A stretch of 6,517 nt of DNA from Phycisphaerae bacterium (GTDB lineage: Bacteria; Planctomycetota; Phycisphaerae; Phycisphaerales; SM1A02). The stretch is from positions 1-6,517 of the forward strand of contig PKCT01000052.1 of NCBI GenBank assembly GCA_002862325.1, read 5' to 3'. The notes below the pieces were generated by a model. The model was not told the DNA's origin. It saw only the letters and a program-made list of their open reading frames with translations, and did no database searches. The position numbers and the translations under genes are program-made. This document shows, one piece after another, positions 1-5,870 of this stretch (the stretch's first letter is position 1; every line of letters starts with the position of its first letter).

Positions 1-87
1 GAATCCGTCGACAAGTTCATCCAGCAGCTTCTCGGGTTCCGCATGGCCGGAAGGATGCGACGGTTGATCGGTGGCGGCGGTTCCCAT
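1..87 (-). CDS. 5' end of an unidentified divergent gene (runs off left edge)
   Basis: Reading the minus strand from the ATG at 87 gives 29 open codons to the window edge. The protein starts MGTAATDQPSHPSG and continues into PEKLLDELVDGF, a polar, flexible N-terminus followed by what looks like an amphipathic helix. A GAGGA ribosome binding site lies 9 bases upstream (97-101), and this is the main reason to believe the start. No domain can be recognised from so few residues, so no function is proposed. It is divergent from ribF, with about 180 bases between the two starts. The plus strand is also open here, in frame with ribF, so the alternative is that this is spurious and ribF is longer. 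I prefer the minus reading because of the ribosome binding site. Confidence 0.5.
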   Translation of the reverse strand, partial: MGTAATDQPSHPSGHAEPEKLLDELVDGF

Positions 88-96
88 CAGTGGCGT

Positions 97-101
97 TCCT
101 C
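97..101 (-). promoter_or_regulatory. Ribosome binding site for the left-edge minus-strand gene
   Basis: The minus strand reads GAGGA here, 9 bases before the ATG at 87. It supports translation away from ribF and argues against extending ribF upstream through this stretch. Confidence 0.45.
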
Positions 102-270
102 GCAAAGCACGCCGGACGATTTCGGGCGTTCCAGAAAAGAGTACCCTGCCTCAGGGGCTCTCCTCAAGGCATCGGCCAATAGGATGATGCAGACCAGTCA
201 GAATTCCTCCGAACCTCCGAGTTCGCAACTTCGATCTCGACCGCCACTCAAGACCGTTCCTCCACACCCC

Positions 271-1197
271 ATGCTCGGAATCACGATCGGCAATTTCGAC
301 GGAGTGCATCTCGGACACGCGGCGTTGCTCGAGATCCTTCGCCTTCGGACTGGCGCTGCGGGAGAGACCGCGGTCGTGACGTTCGATCCGACACCGGCCG
401 AGGTCCTGGGACATCCGAGAACTGGTCGAATCACCGTTTCATCGGAGCGGGCACGCCGACTATCAGACGCCGGCGCCGATCGGATCGTGGAGCTGCAGAC
501 CGATCGCGCCCTGCTCGAGCTCGAACCCGAGGCGTTCCTCGACCTTCTGGTGGATCGACTGGGGAAGAAGCCCCAGGTCATCGCGGTCGGTCCCGATTTT
601 CGGTTCGGGCGTGGGCGGTCCGGTTCCATCGAGACCCTGCGCGACTTCCTGAAGCCTTCGAAGGGCGTGTGCGAAGTGGTCCCCGAGCGTCACGTCGTGC
701 TCGCCGACGGGCTCGAGGTCCCGGTGCGGAGCACGGTGGTGCGGCGACTTCTGGGAATGGGGCGGGTCGAGGACGCGGCTCGTCTCCTCGGTCGCGTCCA
801 CACCCTCGTGGGAACGGTCGTCTCGGGCGATCAGCGGGGAAGAACGATCGGCATTCCCACTGCGAACCTGGATCTGAAGGGGGCCATACTGCCCGCGGAC
901 GGGGTCTACGGCGGGGTCGCGGTCCTTCCGGACGGCATCCGCCGCCTGGCCGCGATCAGCATCGGTTCCAAGCCCACCTTCGTCGAGACCCCGCGAGTCG
1001 CCGAGGTGCATCTGCTCGACCACGACGCACCGGTCGACGAGTATGGTTGGATTCTCGAAGTGGGCCTCCAGAGGAGGTATCGCGGACAGGAGGCGTACGA
1101 CGATCTCGACCAGTTCCTGGCTCAGATCGATCGCGACCTTCTGAGGATCCGTCAGGAGATTTCCCTTCACAACGATTGCGAGGAGTCAGCCCTGTGA
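271..1197 (+). CDS. ribF: Bifunctional riboflavin kinase / FAD synthetase RibF
   Basis: RibF phosphorylates riboflavin to FMN and adenylylates FMN to FAD in the cytoplasm. From the ATG at 271 it is 308 residues, the usual family length. The N-terminal nucleotidyltransferase domain shows GNFDGVHLGH (residues 7-16), GPDFRFGRGRSGS (107-119) and PVRSTVVRRLL (151-161), the local form of the family's SSTxxR motif. The C-terminal riboflavin kinase domain shows GRTIGIPTANL (190-200, with the PTAN motif), DGVYG (210-214), SIGSKPTF (230-237) and EVHLLD (245-250), whose Glu is the expected catalytic base. The frame stays open upstream to the window edge, with ATGs at 43, 184 and 187. I chose 271 because the upstream residues are Pro/Ser-rich with poor third-position GC, and because many RibF proteins begin just before TIGNFDGVH. 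No good ribosome binding site precedes 271, so 184/187 remains possible. The stop overlaps the start of the next gene. Confidence 0.93.
   Translation: MLGITIGNFDGVHLGHAALLEILRLRTGAAGETAVVTFDPTPAEVLGHPRTGRITVSSERARRLSDAGADRIVELQTDRALLELEPEAFLDLLVDRLGKKPQVIAVGPDFRFGRGRSGSIETLRDFLKPSKGVCEVVPERHVVLADGLEVPVRSTVVRRLLGMGRVEDAARLLGRVHTLVGTVVSGDQRGRTIGIPTANLDLKGAILPADGVYGGVAVLPDGIRRLAAISIGSKPTFVETPRVAEVHLLDHDAPVDEYGWILEVGLQRRYRGQEAYDDLDQFLAQIDRDLLRIRQEISLHNDCEESAL
1180..1197 (+). promoter_or_regulatory. Ribosome binding site and GTGA start/stop overlap between ribF and nrnA
   Basis: GAGGAG at 1180-1185 sits 8 bases before a GTG at 1194. That GTG shares bases with the ribF stop TGA (1195-1197). No ATG lies nearby in this frame, so this site decides the start of the next gene and suggests that its translation is coupled to ribF. 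Confidence 0.8.
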
Positions 1198-2261
1198 GTT
1201 CCGACACGCATGACGGCCACCCCTGGGACGAACCGGGGTTCGAGTACCGCTCCACGTCGACGCCGGAGGAGCTGGCGACGACCCTGCTCGGTGCCTCCTC
1301 GGTACTGATCCTCACGCACCAGAAGCCCGACGGAGATGCGTTGGGATCCTGTCTTGGAATGCAGCGGGGACTTCGCCAGAAGGGGATTTCGAGCAGGATT
1401 CTTCTCTCAGGGCCCATCGATCCGAATCTTCTTCGCGTGGTCGGAGACGACGACCGGGTCGAACGACTGGAACAGGAGGGACTTCCCGGAGACGACCAGG
1501 ATCTGGTCGTGGTTCTCGACACCGGTGCATGGGTCCAACTCGACCAGCTCGGTTCCTGGTTGAGGGCCCAGGACGTTCCGATCCTGGGAATCGATCATCA
1601 CGCACGCGGTGGTTCGGTCGCCGAGGCTCGTCTCGTGGAGACCTCAGCCGCGTCGGCCACCCAGGTTCTGCTCAAGGTCCTCGACGCGATGTCGGTGGAC
1701 ATTGCGTGCGACGACATCGCGGATGCCCTGTTCCTCGGCCTCGCGACCGACACCGGCTGGTTCCGATTCTCCTCCGCCGGACCGGAGGTCTATCGAGTCG
1801 CCGCGACGTTGATGGATGCGGGTGCCCGCAAGGACGAGATCTATTCCCTGACCGAGCAGAACGCGACCCCCGCGAGGCTCGCGATGCTCGCCCGCGCTCT
1901 CGGCTCGATTCGATTCATCGCCAACGGCTTCGTCGGGATGATGACCCTGACCCTCGAGGATTTCGCGGCGACGGGGGCGAACCTGGAGGAACTCGCCGGG
2001 ATCGTGAACCAACCACTCGACATCGGATCGCTCCGCGCTTCCGTTCTTCTCACCGAGACCGAATCGGGCGTCACGAAGCTCAGCTTCCGATCGAAGCCCG
2101 CGGAGGGCGATCACCTGGTGGTCGACGTCAACGAGCTTGCCGCTCGATTCGGTGGGGGTGGGCATGTCCATGCCGCTGGCGCCCGCGTCGATGCCTCGCT
2201 GTCCGAGGTCGTCTCTCGCCTCGAGGCCGCAGTGGAGCAGGTTCTCGAACCCTCGGGGTGA
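1194..2261 (+). CDS. nrnA: DHH/DHHA1 family phosphoesterase, NrnA-like (nanoRNase / pAp phosphatase)
   Basis: Proteins of this family degrade 2-5-nt RNA and dephosphorylate 3'-phosphoadenosine 5'-phosphate in the cytoplasm, using two metal ions, usually Mn2+. The GTG start gives 355 residues, slightly longer than the usual 310-340 because of a roughly 20-residue polar N-terminus. DHH motifs appear in order: HQKPDGDALGS (42-52; His42, Asp46, Asp48), the Asp of VVVLDTGA (Asp109), IDHHA (133-137; the DHH signature) and ATDTGWFRF (184-192; Asp186). The DHHA1 substrate-binding domain ends with GGGGHVHAAGA (320-330). All expected metal ligands are present, so the enzyme should be active. It overlaps ribF by 4 bases and has its own strong ribosome binding site. 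NrnA is the best reading; a related DHH phosphodiesterase with another small-nucleotide substrate cannot be excluded. Confidence 0.9.
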   Translation: MSSDTHDGHPWDEPGFEYRSTSTPEELATTLLGASSVLILTHQKPDGDALGSCLGMQRGLRQKGISSRILLSGPIDPNLLRVVGDDDRVERLEQEGLPGDDQDLVVVLDTGAWVQLDQLGSWLRAQDVPILGIDHHARGGSVAEARLVETSAASATQVLLKVLDAMSVDIACDDIADALFLGLATDTGWFRFSSAGPEVYRVAATLMDAGARKDEIYSLTEQNATPARLAMLARALGSIRFIANGFVGMMTLTLEDFAATGANLEELAGIVNQPLDIGSLRASVLLTETESGVTKLSFRSKPAEGDHLVVDVNELAARFGGGGHVHAAGARVDASLSEVVSRLEAAVEQVLEPSG

Positions 2262-2264
2262 TCA
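2259..2264. other. Shared palindromic stop TGATCA of two convergent genes
   Basis: TGATCA is its own reverse complement. Its left half is the TGA of nrnA on the plus strand and its right half is the TGA of the HMA protein on the minus strand. The two coding regions abut with zero bases between them, so any terminator for either transcript must lie inside the other gene. Confidence 0.95.
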
Positions 2265-2654
2265 GCCCGACGTGGTCGCCGCGTCGGCGTTCATGGTCGG
2301 GGCTTCGATCTGATCGTCGGCTGGATTGACCACCGGATCGGCCACCGGATTGACGGTGTATCCCAAGAGCACGATCGCGTCCTGGATGCGTTGTTCGCTG
2401 TCCGGAGCCGCTTCGACTACCGCGGTGCCACTCTCGAGGTCGACGTTGCAGCTCGCAACGCCATCGACCTGACCCACCTTGGTCGCGATCGCAGCCGCGC
2501 AGCCACCGCAGTGCATTCCACCCACGCGGTAGGTCGTCGTCTGGAGGGCGGCCGTGCTCACTTCCGTTCCCGAATCGCTGCTTTCCGATGCTCCACAGCT
2601 CACCGTCATCAAGACGCTCGCGGCGAGAAACAAGACAGCTTTGACTCCGGGCAT
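2262..2654 (-). CDS. Exported heavy-metal-associated (HMA) domain protein, probable lipoprotein
   Basis: This small protein (130 residues) probably binds copper or another soft metal outside the cytoplasm. Residues 1-20 form a hydrophobic signal peptide ending in TVSC. Cys20 could be the lipidated residue, but Thr at -3 is not the classic Leu, so cleavage by signal peptidase I is an alternative. A polar Ser-rich linker (21-40) leads into an HMA fold (about 41-105) with GGMHCGGC (45-52), whose Cys49 and Cys52 are the metal ligands; a third Cys is at 69. The tail (101-130) is acidic and carries tetrapeptide repeats VNPV, ADPV, VNPA. The start is well supported by AAGGAG (2664-2669) 9 bases upstream. 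It is the last gene of the minus-strand cluster, 44 bases after the membrane protein gene, and its stop abuts that of nrnA. Most HMA proteins are cytoplasmic chaperones or P-type ATPase domains, so an exported single-domain form suggests periplasmic metal capture. The role is inferred. Confidence 0.85.
   Translation of the reverse strand: MPGVKAVLFLAASVLMTVSCGASESSDSGTEVSTAALQTTTYRVGGMHCGGCAAAIATKVGQVDGVASCNVDLESGTAVVEAAPDSEQRIQDAIVLLGYTVNPVADPVVNPADDQIEAPTMNADAATTSG
2319..2358. repeat. 12-bp tandem repeat (about three units) in the HMA gene tail
   Basis: Plus-strand units at 2323-2334, 2335-2346 and 2347-2358 all begin GGAT; the first two end in CCACC. On the minus strand the 12-bp period encodes VNPV, ADPV and VNPA (protein residues 101-112). 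The period is a multiple of three, so a change in copy number would keep the frame. Confidence 0.7.
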
Positions 2655-2698
2655 GGGTAGATCTCCTTTTGGGGCGGACGAAAGAACCGTGGGTCAGT

Positions 2699-3961
2699 CT
2701 AGTCTCCAACCGCTTCCGGAATCGAGTGGGATCTTTGGTCTTCTCGGGGAGCGGCGGGCTTCAGACCATCTGCCTGCGTGCCCGAAAATCGTCTTCCAAC
2801 CCCCCAGCCCGCGATCGCGACCACCGCGGCGACCGGAAGGAGCAGGAGCACCTGATTCTCGACGAAGCCAAGCCAGGCGAGCGGGGCCAGCATGATCGAG
2901 ATGGCGAGCAGAACCCATCCTGCGCCTCGGCGAAGGCCACGGAGGCCGGCGGTGGCCGCCGCGACGACGTACATGGGGAACACCACGCCGTACAGGCCGA
3001 GGAAGCACAGATACATCGCTTCGCCGGCAAGCCACGGCAGGCCCGCGATCCCCCCGACGAGGACCGCGAGCAGGACGAGCACGCCCGAGCCGATACGCCG
3101 GCTCGGAAGTTCGAGCACTTCCCTGAGGTGTGCGCCGATCGTGAAGACGATCTGCAGGGTCCACTGGGCCACCGCGAGAGGAAGAACGATCGAGGCGACC
3201 CGGCCCATGGACTCGGCCTCGAAGGTGGATGCGGCGAACAGGAGCATCAGGAGGAACACCGCGCCGAAGATCGCGAAGCTGTGCCGACTCGGAGATTGCT
3301 GACGTGCCCGATGAAACGTCGCGTCGAGCGCCGGGCAGGCGAGGAAACCCAGGACGAGCAGCGGCACCGCGCCCAGGACGCTCGGCCCCGTCTCCGGTTG
3401 CGGAGGCATCGGAAAGCCGCCGACGCGGGAGAGGCCGATCGCGAAGAGGGTGCCGCTGGCGATCGCGGTCAACCAGGCGAATCCCAGCCAGACTCGATCG
3501 CCGAACCTCGCGATCGCCAGCGCGGCCGCCGTCCAGGTCAGGATGGTGGCCACGATCGGCCATGCCCGCGTCTGCTCGATGGCCGCCTGGGTCGCGGGGT
3601 CGGCGTTGGGAACGATCTCCGGCGTGAAGAGGAACATCCCTGCCGACCAGCCGAGAAAGAACACCTGGAAGGCGATCGTCGCGAGCCCGAACCAGCGGAT
3701 CGCATCGAGGTGCTGGCGGGCGAAACGACGGCTGGATTCCGGTTTGAACACGTATCCGAAGGCGGCGCAGCCCAGGACGTTCGGAATGGCGAACGCCCAG
3801 AATCCCCAGACGCCGAATCGATCGAGCAGAATGATCGGCAGGAACATGCCGATGCACCAGGTCCAGCTCGAAGCGGCGTAGAGTCCCCAGCCGACGGTCT
3901 GGCCGATGTGGCCCGTCATGGTCCGTGCTGGGGCCCAATGGGAGGAGGCCGGAAGGCTCAT
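2699..3961 (-). CDS. Polytopic inner-membrane protein, about 12 transmembrane segments, function unknown
   Basis: The 420-residue protein is dominated by hydrophobic helices, roughly at 23-45, 51-72, 88-111, 134-152, 156-178, 194-213, 228-246, 255-276, 292-313, 315-338, 346-365 and 369-388. A polar C-terminal tail (390-420) is probably cytoplasmic. Recognisable spots are WTWCIGMFLPIILLDRFG (33-50), AIPNVLG (58-64) with a helix-breaking Pro-Asn, and FLACPALDATFHRAR (206-220). The early helices look loosely like the first helices of sodium:solute symporter or other LeuT-fold transporters, but no substrate motif is visible, so I do not assign transport. The ATG at 3961 overlaps the stop of the upstream DUF4442 gene (ATGA, 3958-3961), which suggests coupling; no strong ribosome binding site is present, and an internal Met15 is an alternative start. 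The HMA lipoprotein gene follows 44 bases later. Long open frames on the opposite strand here encode charged, repetitive sequence and are shadows. Confidence 0.8.
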   Translation of the reverse strand: MSLPASSHWAPARTMTGHIGQTVGWGLYAASSWTWCIGMFLPIILLDRFGVWGFWAFAIPNVLGCAAFGYVFKPESSRRFARQHLDAIRWFGLATIAFQVFFLGWSAGMFLFTPEIVPNADPATQAAIEQTRAWPIVATILTWTAAALAIARFGDRVWLGFAWLTAIASGTLFAIGLSRVGGFPMPPQPETGPSVLGAVPLLVLGFLACPALDATFHRARQQSPSRHSFAIFGAVFLLMLLFAASTFEAESMGRVASIVLPLAVAQWTLQIVFTIGAHLREVLELPSRRIGSGVLVLLAVLVGGIAGLPWLAGEAMYLCFLGLYGVVFPMYVVAAATAGLRGLRRGAGWVLLAISIMLAPLAWLGFVENQVLLLLPVAAVVAIAGWGVGRRFSGTQADGLKPAAPREDQRSHSIPEAVGD

Positions 3962-4593
3962 GCGGACGTCGACCGCTGCTCCTGTCGTTCACGACGACGG
4001 TGCCGAAGTTGAGCCGCAAGCTCCTTCGGGGTGCAGTGGAACGTGATCGAGCAGCGGCCGACCCGGAGCTCTCGTTGCTTGCCGCGACGATTGTGCTGCT
4101 GGGTGATCTCGAGCTCGAGGTCTACGTTGAATTCACCGCCCGAGGCGATCATCGTCTGGACGTCCTCCGCGTTGATCACCTGGTAGACCGCGGGGCCGTA
4201 GCAGGGGCGGAGGAACTTGTACTGCATGTTCTTGCAGACGACCTCGTAGTCGCTACCGCATTCCGCGAAGAGGTACATTCCGGCGGCGACCTCCGAGTTG
4301 CCCAGGAGGGCCGCCCCGGCCATCGCGTTGTACAGGTTGCGGTTGAAGCGTCGGTAGGGAAGTACCGCGGAGAACCGCTTGGCGTCGATGCGACGCAGGC
4401 TGATCCCGCTTCGAAACGCGAAGGGGAGCCAGATCAAGGAGCAGACCCGGTGCCAGAAGTTGTTGCGGGTGGACAGTCGGCTGAGCCACGACTCCAGGCG
4501 CCGGCCGAGGGGCTTCCGCGCCGGGAGCATCCCCGCAGGGGCGACCGCGTCGGTGTCGTCGAGCCTGGATTGATCCATGGGAGCTGTGGTCAT
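3958..4593 (-). CDS. DUF4442 / YiiD C-terminal-like hotdog-fold protein (putative thioesterase)
   Basis: DUF4442 proteins have a hotdog fold and are thought to bind or hydrolyse acyl thioesters; the real substrate is generally unknown. From the ATG at 4593 the protein is 211 residues. The family core spans about residues 45-190, with the most recognisable stretch at RRFNRNLYNAMAGAALLGNS (81-100) followed by EVAAGMYLF. In hotdog enzymes the Asn-rich helix start is near the active site. A short segment around 48-62 (HRVCSLIWLPFAF) is hydrophobic and might touch the membrane. The C-terminus (196-211) is very Arg/Gln-rich. The frame stays open to an ATG at 4779, but that stretch overlaps the divergent isomerase gene and reads like non-coding sequence, so I start at 4593; its ribosome binding site is weak. 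It overlaps the membrane protein gene by 4 bases and is the first gene of the cluster. Confidence 0.78.
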   Translation of the reverse strand: MTTAPMDQSRLDDTDAVAPAGMLPARKPLGRRLESWLSRLSTRNNFWHRVCSLIWLPFAFRSGISLRRIDAKRFSAVLPYRRFNRNLYNAMAGAALLGNSEVAAGMYLFAECGSDYEVVCKNMQYKFLRPCYGPAVYQVINAEDVQTMIASGGEFNVDLELEITQQHNRRGKQRELRVGRCSITFHCTPKELAAQLRHRRRERQEQRSTSA

Positions 4594-4721
4594 GATGCCG
4601 CCGAACGTTCCGGATTCCTGACGCCATGGTACGCCGGCGGAGAGCGGGCCGCCACGGGGCGGGGCGGCAAAGACCCAGCGGAGTCGGGTAAAGTATCGGT
4701 TTCGGGGCCAGGAGAGACGAG
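4594..4721. promoter_or_regulatory. Divergent intergenic region expected to hold promoters for both sides
   Basis: These 128 bases separate two genes pointing away from each other, so both promoters should lie here. An A/T island TAAAGTAT (4689-4696) is a possible -10 element for the plus-strand isomerase gene, but no good -35 is paired with it. A GC-rich inverted repeat, GCCGCC (4648-4653) and GGCGGC (4663-4668), has a 9-base loop and could be an operator or chance in GC-rich DNA. The ribosome binding site AGGAGAG (4710-4716) belongs to the isomerase gene. The individual promoter elements are not secure. Confidence 0.35.
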
Positions 4722-5552
4722 ATGACTCCCAACATTCCGATCGATCGTCTTGGCGTGTGCAGCTGGAGCCTGCAGCCATCCTCGGCGGAGGATCTGGTCC
4801 GCAAGGTGCAGGAGGTCGGACTGGAGCGCGTCCAGTTGGCGCTGTGCCCGATGCTCGACGATCCAGAAGGCTTCGCCGACGTCGGCGCGCGACTGAAGGA
4901 CGCCGGCGTCACGATCCTGAGCGGCATGTTCGCCTCTCTCGGGGAGAATTATTCGACCCTGGAGTCAATTCGGGAAACCGGCGGCGTCCGCCCTGACGCG
5001 ACCTGGAAGGCGAATCTCGAGCGAGCCATCGCGGCGGCCCCTCTGGCCGCCTCGATGGGGATCGACCTGGTCACCATGCATGCCGGCTTCATTCCGCACC
5101 GGATCGAGGATTGCGGATACGCCATCCTGCTCGAGCGGATTCGCACGATCGCGGACACCTTCGGCGAACACGGCATCAGGCTCGGGCTTGAGACTGGTCA
5201 GGAGACCGCGGCGACGTTGATCGACACCATCCGGGTCCTCGACCACGAGGGGGTCGGGGTGAACTTCGATCCGGCGAACATGCTTCTCTATGGGATGGGG
5301 GATCCGATCACGGCCATCGACCGGCTCGCCCCCTGGGTCGTCCAGATCCACGCCAAGGATGCCCGGAGCTGCGAGGTTCCCGGCGTGTGGGGCCAGGAGA
5401 TGCGTCTCGGTGAGGGCGAGGTCGACTGGTCCCTCTTCCTGGAGCGTGTCCTCGCCATCGAGCCCGAGGTCAATGTGCTCATCGAGTGCGAAGAGGGCGA
5501 TGAACGCATCGAGGACGTTCGACACGCACGAAGACTTCTCATCGGCAACTGA
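4722..5552 (+). CDS. Sugar phosphate isomerase/epimerase-like TIM barrel (xylose isomerase-like / AP endonuclease 2 family)
   Basis: This 276-residue cytoplasmic protein is the typical length for the family, whose members interconvert sugars, inositols or sugar phosphates using a divalent metal. Barrel strands carry LGVCSWSL (10-17), VTMHAGF (117-123), LGLETGQE (154-161; Glu157), VNFDPANM (180-187; Asp183), VQIHAKD (207-213; His210) and NVLIECEEG (251-259; Glu255). Glu157, Asp183, His210 and Glu255 match the usual Glu-Asp-His-Glu metal site, so the enzyme is probably active. The start is supported by AGGAG 7 bases upstream, within a divergent intergenic region. It is followed after 22 bases by the FmdB-like gene and then ligA, probably in one transcript. 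Substrate cannot be read from the sequence; no neighbouring sugar catabolic gene helps. Confidence 0.85.
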   Translation: MTPNIPIDRLGVCSWSLQPSSAEDLVRKVQEVGLERVQLALCPMLDDPEGFADVGARLKDAGVTILSGMFASLGENYSTLESIRETGGVRPDATWKANLERAIAAAPLAASMGIDLVTMHAGFIPHRIEDCGYAILLERIRTIADTFGEHGIRLGLETGQETAATLIDTIRVLDHEGVGVNFDPANMLLYGMGDPITAIDRLAPWVVQIHAKDARSCEVPGVWGQEMRLGEGEVDWSLFLERVLAIEPEVNVLIECEEGDERIEDVRHARRLLIGN

Positions 5553-5574
5553 GGAACCGGCCGAGGAAACCCCC

Positions 5575-5868
5575 ATGCCCACCTACGACTACGCAGTCAT
5601 CCAGCCCGACGGGAGTCTCGGAGAACCCTTCGAGGTCTTCCAGTCGATCAAGGACCCACCGCTGACCAAGCATCCCGAGACGGGGGAGCCGGTCAAGCGT
5701 CTCGTGAGCGCTCCGGGCCTTGCGCTCAAGCATTCGGAGGCGAACGAGAAGACCCGTCTGAGCGACAAGAACCTCGATCGCCTCGGCTTCACCAAGTACC
5801 AGAAGTCCGGCGACGGGACCTGGGACAAGACCGCCGGGAAGGGCCCGAACTCGATTACTCGGGATTGA
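5575..5868 (+). CDS. FmdB-family small protein with all zinc-ribbon cysteines lost
   Basis: The 97-residue protein keeps the shape of an FmdB regulatory/zinc-ribbon domain: it begins MPTYDY, has EVFQSIKDPPLT (20-31) where the family has a FExxQxxxDxPL pattern, and then KHPETGEPVKRLVS (32-45) where the family has CPxCG followed by Arg and Ser. The first CxxC, expected near residues 8-11, is replaced by VIQP, and the second by HPET; there is no Cys in the whole protein. It therefore cannot form the usual Cys4 zinc site. The C-terminal half (61-90, with LDRLGFTKYQKSGDGTW and TAGKG) resembles tails seen on some FmdB-like proteins. The start has GAGGA (5563-5567) 7 bases upstream. The frame is open further upstream inside the isomerase gene, but only the region from 5575 resembles the family. 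ligA starts 2 bases after its stop, so co-expression is likely. Function is unknown. Confidence 0.78.
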   Translation: MPTYDYAVIQPDGSLGEPFEVFQSIKDPPLTKHPETGEPVKRLVSAPGLALKHSEANEKTRLSDKNLDRLGFTKYQKSGDGTWDKTAGKGPNSITRD

Positions 5869-5870
5869 CC

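Noticed and set aside
144..156. Short inverted repeat CCCTG-CCT-CAGGG
   Set aside because: A five-base stem with a three-base loop is common by chance and has no T-tract, so neither a terminator nor an operator is supported.
88..270. FMN riboswitch or sigma-70 promoter before ribF
   Set aside because: No conserved RFN-element segments are visible. A minus-strand TTGAGG with TACTCT 18 bases on, and plus-strand TAGGAT/CAGAAT, are too weak to call.
463..1170. 235-residue minus-strand open frame inside ribF
   Set aside because: No recognisable domain and fully antisense to well-conserved RibF motifs.
1529..2329. 266-residue plus-strand open frame overlapping nrnA
   Set aside because: Arg/Gly/Pro-rich out-of-frame reading; the DHH and DHHA1 motifs lie in the other frame.
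2669..4012. 447-residue plus-strand open frame opposite the membrane protein
   Set aside because: Its translation is a charged, low-complexity string rich in Arg, Glu, Asp, Gln and His, as expected from reading hydrophobic codons backwards in GC-rich DNA. The minus strand here has clear membrane helices and operon-like junctions.
2694..4019. 441-residue minus-strand open frame in another frame of the same region
   Set aside because: Arg/Pro-rich with no domain or membrane segments; an overlapping shadow of the 420-residue membrane protein.
4594..4779. 62-residue N-terminal extension of the DUF4442 protein
   Set aside because: It overlaps the start and promoter region of the divergent isomerase gene and looks non-coding; the start at 4593 suits the family better.
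5290..5574. Long N-terminal extension of the FmdB-like frame into the isomerase gene
   Set aside because: The extension is a Ser/Arg-rich out-of-frame reading of the isomerase; the family sequence begins exactly at the ATG at 5575, which has a ribosome binding site.
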